The notes under the pieces are model-generated. The model worked only from the letters and a program-made list of their open reading frames with translations, was not told the origin of the DNA and did not search any database. Source: Spirochaetia bacterium (lineage in GTDB: Bacteria > Spirochaetota > Spirochaetia > Treponematales > Breznakiellaceae). From it: DNA of 21,002 nt. The stretch spans positions 1-21,002 of the forward strand of contig BOAU01000034.1 of assembly GCA_026002025.1 (NCBI GenBank). Direction: 5' to 3'. Of the stretch, positions 1 through 6,152 are shown in pieces. Every line of letters begins with the position of its first letter. Within the stretch, counting starts at the first letter, position 1. Both the position numbers and the translations under genes were made by a program.

Positions 1-194
1 ACATATAACATAATTAAACATTGTTATTCATAATTCATTATCATATATAGAATTATCGGATCGCATTGTTATATTGGACTAATAAAAAGCAATGATAAAC
101 TAGTTAAACATTGTTAGAACATGAAAAAATAATAGTTCTATGTATAGAAACTTTTTAGAGCATATATATACACATAACAAAATTAAACATTGTT
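1..194. repeat. AT-rich leader with three TTAAACATTGTT direct repeats
   Basis: TTAAACATTGTT occurs exactly at 14-25, 104-115 and 183-194. The first and third copies extend leftward to a 25-base repeat (1-25 and 170-194) that matches at 23 positions. The core AACATTGTT is a near-palindrome, as expected of an operator or iteron half-site. The third copy runs directly into the first bipartite promoter-like motif (193-223). No open reading frame is present in 1-293. The stretch is much richer in A+T than the genes that follow and is best read as a control region for the array. An origin role is possible but unsupported. Confidence 0.6.
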
Positions 195-223
195 TAGAAA
201 CATTCGTTTTTTATTGCCTATAA
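193..223 (+). promoter_or_regulatory. Bipartite motif, copy A
   Basis: TTTAGAAAC at 193-201 and GCCTATAA at 216-223, with exactly 15 bases between GAAA and GCC. No start codon follows within 60 bases; instead copy B begins 57 bases further on, so the first gene has two tandem copies. GCCTATAA differs at one base from the sigma-28 -10 consensus GCCGATAA, and GAAA-N15-GCC matches the sigma-28 geometry of TAAA-N15-GCC. Promoter function is inferred. Confidence 0.6.
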
Positions 224-249
224 TTTGTACGAAAAATTGAAAAAATAAT

Positions 250-280
250 TTTAGAAACATTAATAATTTATTGCCTATGA
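250..280 (+). promoter_or_regulatory. Bipartite motif, copy B
   Basis: TTTAGAAAC at 250-258 and GCCTATGA at 273-280, same 15-base spacing. The start codon of the first gene lies 21 bases after the G of GCC. The Shine-Dalgarno GAGGG (284-288) falls where a transcription start would be expected. Confidence 0.6.
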
Positions 281-293
281 AGTGAGGGACAAA

Positions 294-485
294 ATGATAA
301 TTCAGATTGAACGTAATGCTAAGGGATACCATGTGTACAGGGATGGTATGAACGGCTGCTTTAACATTAACACATTCGAGGAAGCCCTTATAGAGCTAGT
401 CGATATGTTCAAAAGGGGGCGCTTCAATGAGGAAGTCGATAAGTACCGATGGCCACGGCCTAAAGCATGGGATATGGCACAATGA
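294..485 (+). CDS. Small hypothetical protein (63 aa)
   Basis: The product is not recognised. ATG 294 is chosen because GAGGG at 284-288 is a well-placed ribosome site; an in-frame GTG at 282 would overlap that site. The protein starts MIIQIERNAKGYHVYRDGM, suggesting a short beta hairpin, followed by an amphipathic helix (FEEALIELVDMFKRG) and a charged tail. This is the first gene behind motif copies A and B. It is a soluble protein without signal or membrane segment, and its role is unknown. Confidence 0.7.
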   Translation: MIIQIERNAKGYHVYRDGMNGCFNINTFEEALIELVDMFKRGRFNEEVDKYRWPRPKAWDMAQ

Positions 486-584
486 AGTGGTAGCAGGTAG
501 TCATGGTGTACCAAGGCTCACCGGAGTATTGGAGTATTGGGAGATAGGGATACTGCGTAGGCAAGTCTGTACTCCTGGTACGGG

Positions 585-671
585 ATGGGCACAATCAAGC
601 CCTGGCCCTTCATTCGTAAACAAGGAACCTGGGGCATTAAAGCCCTAAATATAACGTTCAATAAGTATTAA
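585..671 (+). CDS. Possible 28-aa peptide or gene remnant
   Basis: The 197 bases between the genes at 294-485 and 683-913 hold no convincing long gene. In one frame ATG 585 opens 28 codons ending in GTWGIKALNITFNKY, a protein-like ending. Its TAA (669-671) overlaps the AAGGAGG ribosome site of the next gene, as in a coupled pair. It has no clear Shine-Dalgarno site and an upstream in-frame stop at 558-560. It could be a real peptide, the tail of a decayed gene, or chance. Confidence 0.25.
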   Translation: MGTIKPWPFIRKQGTWGIKALNITFNKY

Positions 672-682
672 GGAGGCCATAT

Positions 683-913
683 ATGGCAAGCAAGGGATTC
701 AAAGACAGTAAGGCTCCGTCAAGCCTTACAATCATCGTCCAGGACAGTAACGGCAAAGAATGGGGGCGGCAGTACGCTACGGCAAAGGAGTTTTCAACTG
801 GCTCCGTGGGGTATAACGCAAGCGGGAAGGTACAGAACCCCGACAATCCCGAAGCCCGGTATCAGATAGGGGCAAACTTTACCCTCATCGGCTCAAAGCC
901 CGAAGGAAAGTAA
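683..913 (+). CDS. Small hypothetical protein (76 aa)
   Basis: ATG 683 follows AAGGAGG (670-676) at ideal spacing. The protein begins MASKGFKDSKAPSSLTIIVQ and contains DSNGKEWGRQYATAKEFSTGS followed by a glycine- and asparagine-rich stretch. The predicted character is a small soluble beta-rich protein. No family is recognised. It is the last gene of its unit, since a factor-independent terminator follows at 940-968. Confidence 0.75.
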   Translation: MASKGFKDSKAPSSLTIIVQDSNGKEWGRQYATAKEFSTGSVGYNASGKVQNPDNPEARYQIGANFTLIGSKPEGK

Positions 914-939
914 AGTCCAGTAAAAAACTGGCAGGACTT

Positions 940-968
940 CCCAGGAGCTGACAACTCCTGGGCGTTTT
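940..968 (+). terminator. Intrinsic terminator after 683-913
   Basis: CCCAGGAG (940-947) pairs perfectly with CTCCTGGG (955-962) around a 7-base loop, followed by CGTTTTAT. It closes the first transcription unit just before motif copy C. Confidence 0.75.
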
Positions 969-983
969 ATATAAGGAAATTAT

Positions 984-1040
984 TTTAGTAACACTACAAT
1001 TTTATTGCCTATTGATATATCAATAGTGCATTGCCTAATA
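984..1040 (+). promoter_or_regulatory. Bipartite motif, copy C, with second -10-like half
   Basis: TTTAGTAAC at 984-992 and GCCTATTG at 1007-1014 keep the 15-base spacing. A second half, GCATTGCCTAATA, follows with its GCC at 1033, 26 bases after the first. The 18-bp palindrome 1009-1026 lies between and overlaps the first half. The next start codon is at 1068. The same composite arrangement recurs at 4698-4754. Confidence 0.6.
1009..1026. promoter_or_regulatory. 18-bp perfect palindrome, operator candidate
   Basis: CTATTGATATATCAATAG is its own reverse complement. The identical 18 bases occur at 4723-4740 in the same position relative to the bipartite motif. Such a site fits a dimeric regulator that blocks or switches the overlapping promoter-like element. 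The binding protein is unknown. Confidence 0.6.
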
Positions 1041-1067
1041 GATATGAACCATTGAAGGAGGACCAAA

Positions 1068-1337
1068 ATGGTAGAGTTTATGAGTACCAAGGCAGGTAAC
1101 CCGGCGAAAGACCAGAAGGTTATTACTACCGACAAGGGACGCTATTTGCAGAGCTACGATTCTGTAGTGGCCTTTATACCTGATGATGATGGACCTATTC
1201 AGGTAGGGCCGGACTACGACTATTCATCCACTACTATTTACTACGTGGGTAAGTTCCTTCGTATGAACCTCCCTAAAATACGGGAAGGATTAAAGAAGGG
1301 CACAATCTTACTGGAGGATAGCCTGGCGGCAGGATGA
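1068..1337 (+). CDS. Hypothetical protein (89 aa), phage/element-type
   Basis: ATG 1068 is preceded by AAGGAGG. The sequence TTDKGRYLQSYDSVVAFI followed by GPDYDYSSTTIYYVGKFL looks to me like a small family found in phages and integrative elements; this is from memory and not verified. No catalytic motif is visible. It is the first gene behind motif copy C and its palindrome, so it may be subject to a switch not shared by neighbouring units. It lies 12 bases before the next gene. Confidence 0.75.
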   Translation: MVEFMSTKAGNPAKDQKVITTDKGRYLQSYDSVVAFIPDDDGPIQVGPDYDYSSTTIYYVGKFLRMNLPKIREGLKKGTILLEDSLAAG

Positions 1338-1349
1338 CAGGAGAAAGGT

Positions 1350-1625
1350 ATGGGTAAAAAATGGAACGGCTTTAAGCAGGACAATACCGGAAGCTTTATA
1401 AGTCTTAGTTTTGACAGAATGAATACAGATGTAAGGCAAAAGGTAACACCTGCTATAGCACAAGGCTTGTCTCAAACCGCCAGCGGGTATGGCCAACAAC
1501 TTGTCACTAGGTGGATGGTACGATGGTATGGGCACTGGCGAAGGGTGTACTGCAAGTGTGTATCGAACAGCGGAACCTGTTACATATTTCATAAGGGTGA
1601 GCGGGTTATCGTGGAAATTATGTAG
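1350..1625 (+). CDS. Hypothetical protein (91 aa)
   Basis: ATG 1350 follows AGGAG/AAAGG. The N-terminal part carries SFISLSFDRMNTDVRQKV. The C-terminal part has three cysteines in CKCVSNSGTC followed by a basic beta-like tail ending GERVIVEIM. No known zinc-site spacing is obvious and no family is recognised. The central Trp/Arg-rich stretch (RWMVRWYGHWRR) is unusual in composition, and an old frameshift there cannot be excluded. A strong terminator starts directly after the stop. Confidence 0.6.
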   Translation: MGKKWNGFKQDNTGSFISLSFDRMNTDVRQKVTPAIAQGLSQTASGYGQQLVTRWMVRWYGHWRRVYCKCVSNSGTCYIFHKGERVIVEIM

Positions 1626-1626
1626 A

Positions 1627-1671
1627 GAAAGCGCCCGGTGAAATATCCGGGCGCTTTCTTCTTCTGTTTTT
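1627..1671 (+). terminator. Strong intrinsic terminator
   Basis: GAAAGCGCCCGG (1627-1638) pairs perfectly over 12 bp with CCGGGCGCTTTC (1647-1658) around an 8-base loop, followed by a pyrimidine run ending in TTTTT. It begins 2 bases after the stop of 1350-1625. Its tail merges into motif copy D, so a unit ends and the next begins within a few bases. Confidence 0.85.
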
Positions 1672-1699
1672 AGAAACAACTTAATTCTATTGCCTATAA
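1669..1699 (+). promoter_or_regulatory. Bipartite motif, copy D
   Basis: TTTAGAAAC and GCCTATAA with the 15-base spacing. The 20 bases TTCTTCTGTTTTTAGAAACA at its left are identical to those at copy I (6106-6136), which points to duplication of the element or selection on the upstream part. The start codon is 23 bases after the G of GCC. Confidence 0.65.
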
Positions 1700-1714
1700 G
1701 GTGAGGAGAATAAT

Positions 1715-2185
1715 ATGAAAAGATATTTTAATTACACTATGGCAGAAAAGCTATGCGATATGTTAAGTGGTTCCGGTCTGGATTCCAAGCCTGAAATACT
1801 GGACGATTCATGCCACAAGTATGTGCTGATAACCTGGGATTATCACCTGATGAATGAGCGTGGGTACTATGACGGGTATTGGTATTTTACGGTAAGGATT
1901 CCACGGGAAAGTCCTATGGATTTTAAGGTATATGGCAAGAGGGGAAATCCCAGGACCGTATCGGCCTGTGATACGAAGGAATATCTGGAACAGATTATTG
2001 ACATTCAACTATCCGAGGTACTCAAGGATTCCGGTGTGAAGTATTCGCTGGTAAGTGAAAAGATATATCCGGGGGATAAGGACTTTAACCCTGAAATACA
2101 ATTCGCGGCCGAACATGGGTATCACTTCGGTAGGGCGCACTATGTCTATGAAGGTGTACCTATTGAGGAGGCAGAGTATGACTAA
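1715..2185 (+). CDS. Hypothetical protein (156 aa)
   Basis: ATG 1715 follows GAGGAG. It is a soluble protein rich in aromatic residues (YVLITWDYHL and YYDGYWYFTVRIP), suggesting a compact beta sheet in the first half. A helix (TKEYLEQIIDIQLSEVLKD) and an acidic C-terminus ending EEAEYD follow. The family is not recognised. The end overlaps the start of the next gene by 8 bases, so the two are probably translationally coupled. It is the first gene behind motif copy D. Confidence 0.75.
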   Translation: MKRYFNYTMAEKLCDMLSGSGLDSKPEILDDSCHKYVLITWDYHLMNERGYYDGYWYFTVRIPRESPMDFKVYGKRGNPRTVSACDTKEYLEQIIDIQLSEVLKDSGVKYSLVSEKIYPGDKDFNPEIQFAAEHGYHFGRAHYVYEGVPIEEAEYD

Positions 2186-2447
2186 GAAGGAAAAAGCTAT
2201 GGAAAAATGCCTCAAATTAGCAAGGGAGGCTAACCATAAACGATTCCAGCCAATACGCCAGCACTACAAGGATTTCGGTAAAACTAAAGAAGAATTGGAT
2301 GTTCTACAGAAGGAGTATGCTGCTATAGACGAAGCAGGCAAGTTGGCCACTAAGGAAGCAGAGGAGTTGGGCATATCGTTTGAGGAACAGTTGGCATATA
2401 ACCACAAACGTATTTGGGGCAATGATAAACCAAATAATTATGTTTAG
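2178..2447 (+). CDS. Small helical charged protein (89 aa)
   Basis: ATG 2178 lies inside the end of the previous gene, behind GAGGAGG. The product, starting MTKKEKAMEKCLKLAREANH, is almost entirely charged and helical, consistent with a coiled-coil or DNA/protein-binding accessory factor. No family is recognised. Its TAG stop (2445-2447) is itself part of the TTTAGAAAC half of motif copy E, so the motif and the coding end are interlocked. Confidence 0.75.
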   Translation: MTKKEKAMEKCLKLAREANHKRFQPIRQHYKDFGKTKEELDVLQKEYAAIDEAGKLATKEAEELGISFEEQLAYNHKRIWGNDKPNNYV

Positions 2448-2473
2448 AAACAAGGCAATTTTATTGCCTATAA
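2443..2473 (+). promoter_or_regulatory. Bipartite motif, copy E
   Basis: TTTAGAAAC and GCCTATAA with 15-base spacing. The left half includes the stop codon of 2178-2447, and the start codon of the next gene is 22 bases after the G of GCC. It is one of the best copies. Confidence 0.65.
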
Positions 2474-2487
2474 ATTGGAGGACAAAA

Positions 2488-3141
2488 ATGTTCACTAAAG
2501 AAAAAACCATCACGGTAACGACGGAGGACTTCATTGAGAAGGATAGCCTGGGCCATGCGGAGTTTACAGGGAGTGACGGAAAGCCTTACCTGGTACAAGT
2601 GGTGCCGGACATAGATGCCCGGAATCCCAGGGAGGAATATGACCACCTCTGGACATGGACGACCAGCAGAAATGCCGGATATACGGACAAGGGCGCAATA
2701 GACCTGGACGATATTGTGGAGGATGACAGTATTCCTGCGAAGTTTACGAAGGAATATCTGGTAGTAAAGCTGTTCTTATACCGGCATAGCGGGGATGTCA
2801 TAAGCATGAGCAACGGCAGGTATCCCTTTAATGACCGTTGGGATTCCGGCTGCATGGGCATTGCCTATCTGGAAAAGAAGAAGGCACGGGAAGAATATGG
2901 AAGGAAGTACACCAAGAAAGCCCTGAAATATCTCAAGGGTGAAATTGAAGAAATGAACGCTTTCCTGGAAGGGTCTGTCTACGGAATTATGATAACGGAA
3001 CTGGAATCCGAAAAAGAGGACTCCTGCTGGGGCTATCTCTGCGCCAACAGGAAAGAACTGGAAAGCTGTATATCGGACCAGCTATACGGATTCACCGACA
3101 AAACCCATGAGGTTGCGGCGGCGGTCATGGCGGATATGTAG
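2488..3141 (+). CDS. Conserved phage/element hypothetical protein (217 aa)
   Basis: ATG 2488 is chosen because GGAGG precedes it directly; the open frame extends upstream but overlaps the previous gene and motif E. Segments such as NPREEYDHLWTW, RYPFNDRWDSGCMGIAYL, KKAREEYG, LKGEIEEMNAFLEGSVYG and KEDSCWGYLC match, from memory, a widespread protein of phages and integrative elements of unknown function. The conserved WDSG and DSCWG motifs are its hallmark. It is soluble with no signal peptide. It stands as a single gene behind motif copy E, followed by the degenerate copy F. Confidence 0.85.
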   Translation: MFTKEKTITVTTEDFIEKDSLGHAEFTGSDGKPYLVQVVPDIDARNPREEYDHLWTWTTSRNAGYTDKGAIDLDDIVEDDSIPAKFTKEYLVVKLFLYRHSGDVISMSNGRYPFNDRWDSGCMGIAYLEKKKAREEYGRKYTKKALKYLKGEIEEMNAFLEGSVYGIMITELESEKEDSCWGYLCANRKELESCISDQLYGFTDKTHEVAAAVMADM

Positions 3142-3162
3142 GGAAAATGAAATTGCCGGATT

Positions 3163-3193
3163 TTTAGGAACCGGCCTTTGTACTAAGGCATAA
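3163..3193 (+). promoter_or_regulatory. Bipartite motif, degenerate copy F
   Basis: TTTAGGAAC is intact, but the right half at the expected 15-base distance reads AGGCATAA instead of GCCTATAA. The position relative to the next start codon (19 bases) fits the other copies. It may be a weak or decayed copy. Confidence 0.4.
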
Positions 3194-3204
3194 GGAGGTA
3201 TTCT

Positions 3205-3420
3205 ATGCGGTATTGCGTGCAGAAAAAAGAAGATGGGAAATTTGTCGCATGGGACGGCAGGGCTCTTGTAGAGAATCCGATTAACGCCGGGCGATTTAGC
3301 CCCACAATATGCGAGCGGAAGTACGCCGGGTACAAGAAAATACCCTTCCCGGAGGCATATAACCAGTACCATACGAATATGAAAGGAAAGGACAAAGAAC
3401 CGGCGCTGGGGTGGCACTAA
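3205..3420 (+). CDS. Small hypothetical protein (71 aa)
   Basis: ATG 3205 follows AAGGAGG at 3192-3198. The sequence MRYCVQKKEDGKFVAWDGRA begins with a beta-hairpin-like stretch, followed by a basic middle (CERKYAGYKKIPFPEAYNQY). No family is recognised. It is a single gene between motif copies F and G. Confidence 0.7.
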   Translation: MRYCVQKKEDGKFVAWDGRALVENPINAGRFSPTICERKYAGYKKIPFPEAYNQYHTNMKGKDKEPALGWH

Positions 3421-3427
3421 AAGTATT

Positions 3428-3458
3428 TTTAGGAACCCGGCAATTTCATTGCCTATTA
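3428..3458 (+). promoter_or_regulatory. Bipartite motif, copy G
   Basis: TTTAGGAAC and GCCTATTA with the 15-base spacing; the start codon is 24 bases after the G of GCC. It heads a run of five genes (3475-4696). Confidence 0.65.
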
Positions 3459-3474
3459 AATGTGAGGTGAAAAA

Positions 3475-3912
3475 ATGGAAGATCGGGAAACTAAAATATG
3501 GAACTGCCTGATACAACAGGACGGTGAAACGGTAGCACGGCTGTTTACGCAGTATCGCGGTATGCAGCTTTTCGACGAAGGTTTCCTGGAACACCTGGTG
3601 GACGAAGGATACCTGGAAGCTGATGAGGATGAGGAAGAAGATGACGACGAGGACCCGGAGGATGAATACCCTGACGATGGGGACTATATTATGTCGGATT
3701 GTGATTATTTAGGCAGTAAAACTTTTGTCTGTGTAAAGGACGGACGGTGGAATGATGGAAAACGGTTTCGCTATTTTGGAACCGAGGAAGAAGCGGTCAA
3801 GGCAATTAAAGAGGACATGGCGGCACAACAGTATTGGCCGAATGTCTGGTATGAATCGGACCACGGAAATATGTCTCATTACAACGTGGGGGAATATGAA
3901 CCCCGGAGGTAA
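3475..3912 (+). CDS. Hypothetical protein with acidic linker (145 aa)
   Basis: ATG 3475 follows GAGGTG. Residues 1-48 form a helical N-terminal part (IWNCLIQQDGETVARLFTQ...LVDEGYLEAD) that could be a small winged-helix-like fold. Residues about 50-70 are almost all Asp/Glu. The C-terminal part (DYLGSKTFVCVKDGRW, then a helix with EEEAVKAIKEDM) looks like a separate small domain. The acidic linker could be a DNA-mimic surface or a flexible hinge; this is inference. No family is recognised. Confidence 0.75.
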   Translation: MEDRETKIWNCLIQQDGETVARLFTQYRGMQLFDEGFLEHLVDEGYLEADEDEEEDDDEDPEDEYPDDGDYIMSDCDYLGSKTFVCVKDGRWNDGKRFRYFGTEEEAVKAIKEDMAAQQYWPNVWYESDHGNMSHYNVGEYEPRR

Positions 3913-3914
3913 GT

Positions 3915-4070
3915 ATGCAAATAGTATCGTTCCAGTACTTCAACAATCCTTATGATTGGCGTGACGAATGGCATTCGATAATCGTAAAGGGGAATTATAA
4001 AGAAGGGGATATTTTGTGGCCTGACCATCCCAGGTTACGGGCAGTAGTTTTGAAGGTAACAAAGGTATGA
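3915..4070 (+). CDS. Small hypothetical protein (51 aa)
   Basis: ATG 3915 lies 2 bases after the previous stop, with GGAGG at good distance inside the previous gene's end. The 51 residues run from MQIVSFQYFNNPYDWRDEWH to LRAVVLKVTKV. The mixture of a Trp/Asp-rich turn and a beta C-terminus looks like a folded mini-protein. Its tight coupling supports it as a real gene. Function is unknown. Confidence 0.6.
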   Translation: MQIVSFQYFNNPYDWRDEWHSIIVKGNYKEGDILWPDHPRLRAVVLKVTKV

Positions 4071-4157
4071 ACACAAGGGGTATATAATCCGGGACTACCT
4101 TATGGGGTGGCAAGTACATCGGATTCTTGATAGTTGACTGATTTTAGGAGGTCCGGC

Positions 4158-4325
4158 ATGAAAGAGGTACAATATGAAATCTGTATTGAAGTAGGCCGGT
4201 TTGGGATAGCAAAGAAGCAAGGAAATAAACGCTTTAGGATATACGATGTCCACACCAACAAGACTATTAAACTTTTTAGAAATTTGGACAAAGCCATAGC
4301 GTACTATAGAAAGATGGAGGCGTAA
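4158..4325 (+). CDS. Small basic hypothetical protein (55 aa)
   Basis: ATG 4158 is preceded by TAGGAGG (4145-4151); the frame is open upstream but without a ribosome site. The protein alternates beta strands (VQYEICIEVGRFGIAK, KRFRIYDVHTNKTI) with a final helix (LDKAIAYYRKMEA). It is basic overall and could bind nucleic acid, but no family is recognised. It is followed 3 bases later by a GTG-started gene. Confidence 0.7.
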   Translation: MKEVQYEICIEVGRFGIAKKQGNKRFRIYDVHTNKTIKLFRNLDKAIAYYRKMEA

Positions 4326-4328
4326 ACA

Positions 4329-4481
4329 GTGAGCGCAAAACGGAAACCAAAGCCTAATTATATCAGGCAAACAGACAAGAGTACGACATACGCGCCCTGG
4401 GAAGATAAGGAAGCGTATAAAAAACAGGGCCACAAGCGCCCCAAGCTTTCCTGGCTTGAGAAAATGATGACCAGAAAATGA
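4329..4481 (+). CDS. Small very basic protein, GTG start (50 aa)
   Basis: GTG 4329 has GGAGG 8 bases upstream, inside the end of the previous gene. The 50-residue product starts MSAKRKPKPNYIRQ and ends LSWLEKMMTRK, with many Lys/Arg and few hydrophobic residues. It resembles small nucleic-acid-associated phage peptides only in composition. The tight packing and ribosome site support it as a gene; function is unknown. Confidence 0.55.
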   Translation: MSAKRKPKPNYIRQTDKSTTYAPWEDKEAYKKQGHKRPKLSWLEKMMTRK

Positions 4482-4498
4482 TATAGGAGGCTGACACT

Positions 4499-4696
4499 AT
4501 GGGACTAGCATACCGTGACAATCCGAAACTGTACGATGCGTTTATGGATAGGGACAGGTTTGTTACCGCCATGATGTGCGCTGTAAGAGACAGGGTTATT
4601 AAAGCTGTACCGCCTATTAACAATCCAACAGAAAAAGACCCGGAGTTTCATATACCGAAAAGATATATCCGGGTTTGGGGAAAATATAAAGCATAA
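4499..4696 (+). CDS. Small hypothetical protein (65 aa)
   Basis: ATG 4499 follows AGGAGG. The product begins MGLAYRDNPKLYDAFMDRDR, has a helix (FVTAMMCAVRDRVIKAV) and ends with a basic strand (RYIRVWGKYKA). No family is recognised. It is the last gene of the copy G unit; motif copy H begins 2 bases after its stop codon. Confidence 0.7.
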   Translation: MGLAYRDNPKLYDAFMDRDRFVTAMMCAVRDRVIKAVPPINNPTEKDPEFHIPKRYIRVWGKYKA

Positions 4697-4697
4697 A

Positions 4698-4754
4698 ATT
4701 AGGAACTTCGCAGATTCATTGCCTATTGATATATCAATAGCGCATTGCCTATAA
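4698..4754 (+). promoter_or_regulatory. Bipartite motif, copy H, with second -10-like half
   Basis: ATTAGGAAC and GCCTATTG with 15-base spacing, then a second GCATTGCCTATAA with its GCC at 4747, 26 bases after the first at 4721. The layout equals copy C base for base in phasing. The second half, not the first, is at the usual distance (21 bases) from the start codon at 4768. Confidence 0.6.
4723..4740. promoter_or_regulatory. 18-bp perfect palindrome, second copy
   Basis: Identical to 1009-1026 (CTATTGATATATCAATAG) and in the same place between two GCC halves. It controls the unit encoding the sliding-clamp protein, if it is an operator. Confidence 0.6.
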
Positions 4755-4767
4755 ATCGGAGGGCATT

Positions 4768-5157
4768 ATGAAAGACAAAGCAAAGCTGTTTCTGAAAGAC
4801 GGTACACCTAAATATATTGCGTGTTACGAAACGAAGCGCAACCCTACGTTCGACCGGTTTTGCGTGGTATTTACCAGACTGGCCCATCACGACAAGGGAT
4901 ATAGGGGGCTGGTAGTGTACCGGGCAATGAGTGAACACCCCACGCACCCGCAGGGATTCGGGCAGTGGGGCGAGACAAACCAGGAAAGGTTCCGGGCCGG
5001 TGGGTCCAGGATAAAGTTTTCCGAGCTTCCCGTGGATTGCCAGCGGCTTATTATTGCCGACTACTGCTCTTTGTGGGATGTAGAAATGTACGAAGTTTAC
5101 ACCGAGGGGGACCAGGTGCGTCTCCAAAGCATATACGAAGTGAAAAGGAGCGCATAA
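4768..5157 (+). CDS. Conserved phage/element hypothetical protein (129 aa)
   Basis: ATG 4768 follows GGAGGG. The core FDRFCVVFTRLAHHDKGY, then MSEHPTHPQGFGQWGE, then KFSELPVDCQRLIIADY resembles, from memory, a conserved protein of phages and integrative conjugative elements with the pattern MSxxPxHPQGxGxxGE and LPxDCxxLVxxDY. Its function is not established. It is in one unit with the sliding-clamp gene that starts 2 bases after its stop, so a role in element replication is possible by context only. Confidence 0.8.
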   Translation: MKDKAKLFLKDGTPKYIACYETKRNPTFDRFCVVFTRLAHHDKGYRGLVVYRAMSEHPTHPQGFGQWGETNQERFRAGGSRIKFSELPVDCQRLIIADYCSLWDVEMYEVYTEGDQVRLQSIYEVKRSA

Positions 5158-5159
5158 CT

Positions 5160-6092
5160 ATGGGACATACCGAAAAGACGCTTGAGGAAAAATGGGCAAG
5201 CCTGTATCTCAAAGAGGATGTGTCTTTGTCCTCCCTCCCTGTTAAAGGATGGCAGCGTATCGAAGCGAAAGTCTTGGACCTGGTATTGGAGTATACCTAT
5301 CGGGCATCCAGCAAAGACTACAACCGCTATTATATTAATGGCGTGTGTATCGAGAATGTGAAAGGAGGGCTGCGGGGTATCGCTACCAATGGGAGTCATC
5401 TTGCCTTGGTGGATGTGCCTTGTAAACTGACATCGTTCCGGGCGAGCCGGTTGGCTACCTATGGGGCGGAGAAGTATAAAAAAGAGATAAGCCATATCAT
5501 CCCTCTGCAATACATCTCCCGGCTCCGACAGATTTTGAAGCTCTCAAAAACCTGGGACATACTGATAAAGAACGAGTATATGGCGCTCCGGCAGGTGGGG
5601 GGTTCTCGTGTGTGCCAGTTCTCGTTTGTGGAGGGAGATTTCCCGAACTATCAACGGGTAATTCCCGAAGAAAACAATATCATGGACACGCCGTTCAAAA
5701 TGCTGCAAGTGGACATGCCGGAAGTCCTGGACGCCCTCAAGAGCTTTAAGAAGCTGCCCTGGTATCCCAAAAAGCGGGATGACCCTTGGCAGATATGGTT
5801 TAAGGTCGATAGCCTGACGGAACTGATTTTGTCCAGTGTGGACCCGCTCCCCAGGAGCCGGGAAACTGCCGCCCACGAGGACAAGAGCCTTGATATTTAC
5901 ACCCAGGCAGAACCCATCACAGAATTTATGAACGGGCGGCACCTGGAACATGTCTGTGCCAGTATTAAGGGAACGGCGCAGTTTGAATGGCAGAAGGATG
6001 GGAAAGCTTGGCAGATTAAGCCGGTGGTCCTGGACAAAGAATTAAGCAAGCTGCTTTTTGTAACGATGCCCTTGAATAAAGGCTGCTACTGA
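5160..6092 (+). CDS. dnaN: Divergent DNA polymerase III beta (sliding clamp), two-domain form
   Basis: The beta clamp encircles DNA and tethers polymerase and other partners. ATG 5160 follows AAGGAG at 9 bases and gives 310 aa, versus about 370 for normal clamps. Residues 56-65 (RYYINGVCIE) and 75-83 (ATNGSHLAL) match the RYYLNG and ATDGHRLA signatures of clamp domain II. Residues 159-169 (GDFPNYQRVIP) match the G-FPDYRRVLP signature at the end of domain II. The C-terminus LLFVTMPLNKGCY matches the VMPMRL end of domain III. Only about 34 residues precede domain II, so domain I appears absent. It is presumably the element's own clamp, made with the preceding gene under motif copy H. Family assignment is strong; activity and oligomer state are inferred. 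Confidence 0.85.
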   Translation: MGHTEKTLEEKWASLYLKEDVSLSSLPVKGWQRIEAKVLDLVLEYTYRASSKDYNRYYINGVCIENVKGGLRGIATNGSHLALVDVPCKLTSFRASRLATYGAEKYKKEISHIIPLQYISRLRQILKLSKTWDILIKNEYMALRQVGGSRVCQFSFVEGDFPNYQRVIPEENNIMDTPFKMLQVDMPEVLDALKSFKKLPWYPKKRDDPWQIWFKVDSLTELILSSVDPLPRSRETAAHEDKSLDIYTQAEPITEFMNGRHLEHVCASIKGTAQFEWQKDGKAWQIKPVVLDKELSKLLFVTMPLNKGCY

Positions 6093-6105
6093 TTTTTCTT
6101 CTGTT

Positions 6106-6136
6106 TTTAGAAACATTGCGGATTCATCGCCTGATA
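6106..6136 (+). promoter_or_regulatory. Bipartite motif, copy I
   Basis: TTTAGAAAC and GCCTGATA with 15-base spacing; the left flank shares 20 identical bases with copy D. The start codon is 24 bases after the G of GCC. GCCTGATA contains GATA, which brings it close to the sigma-28 GCCGATAA consensus with one inserted T. Confidence 0.6.
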
Positions 6137-6152
6137 ATTGAGGAGGACATAT

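Noticed and set aside
427..648. 73-codon open frame on the + strand overlapping the first gene
   Set aside because: It starts inside 294-485, has no ribosome site at its ATG and a low-complexity, unprotein-like composition; the 28-codon frame at 585 is the better candidate in this interval.
2380..2487. 36-residue N-terminal extension of the protein at 2488
   Set aside because: It overlaps the previous gene and crosses motif copy E; ATG 2488 has the ribosome site.
2852..2872. GGGCATTGCCTATCTGG inside the gene 2488-3141, resembling the right half of the bipartite motif
   Set aside because: No TTTAGRAAC half lies at the required distance and it is in the middle of a coding region; taken as coincidence.
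4270..4290. TTTTTAGAAATTTGG inside the gene 4158-4325, resembling the left half of the motif
   Set aside because: No GCC half follows at 15 bases; the match is coding sequence only.
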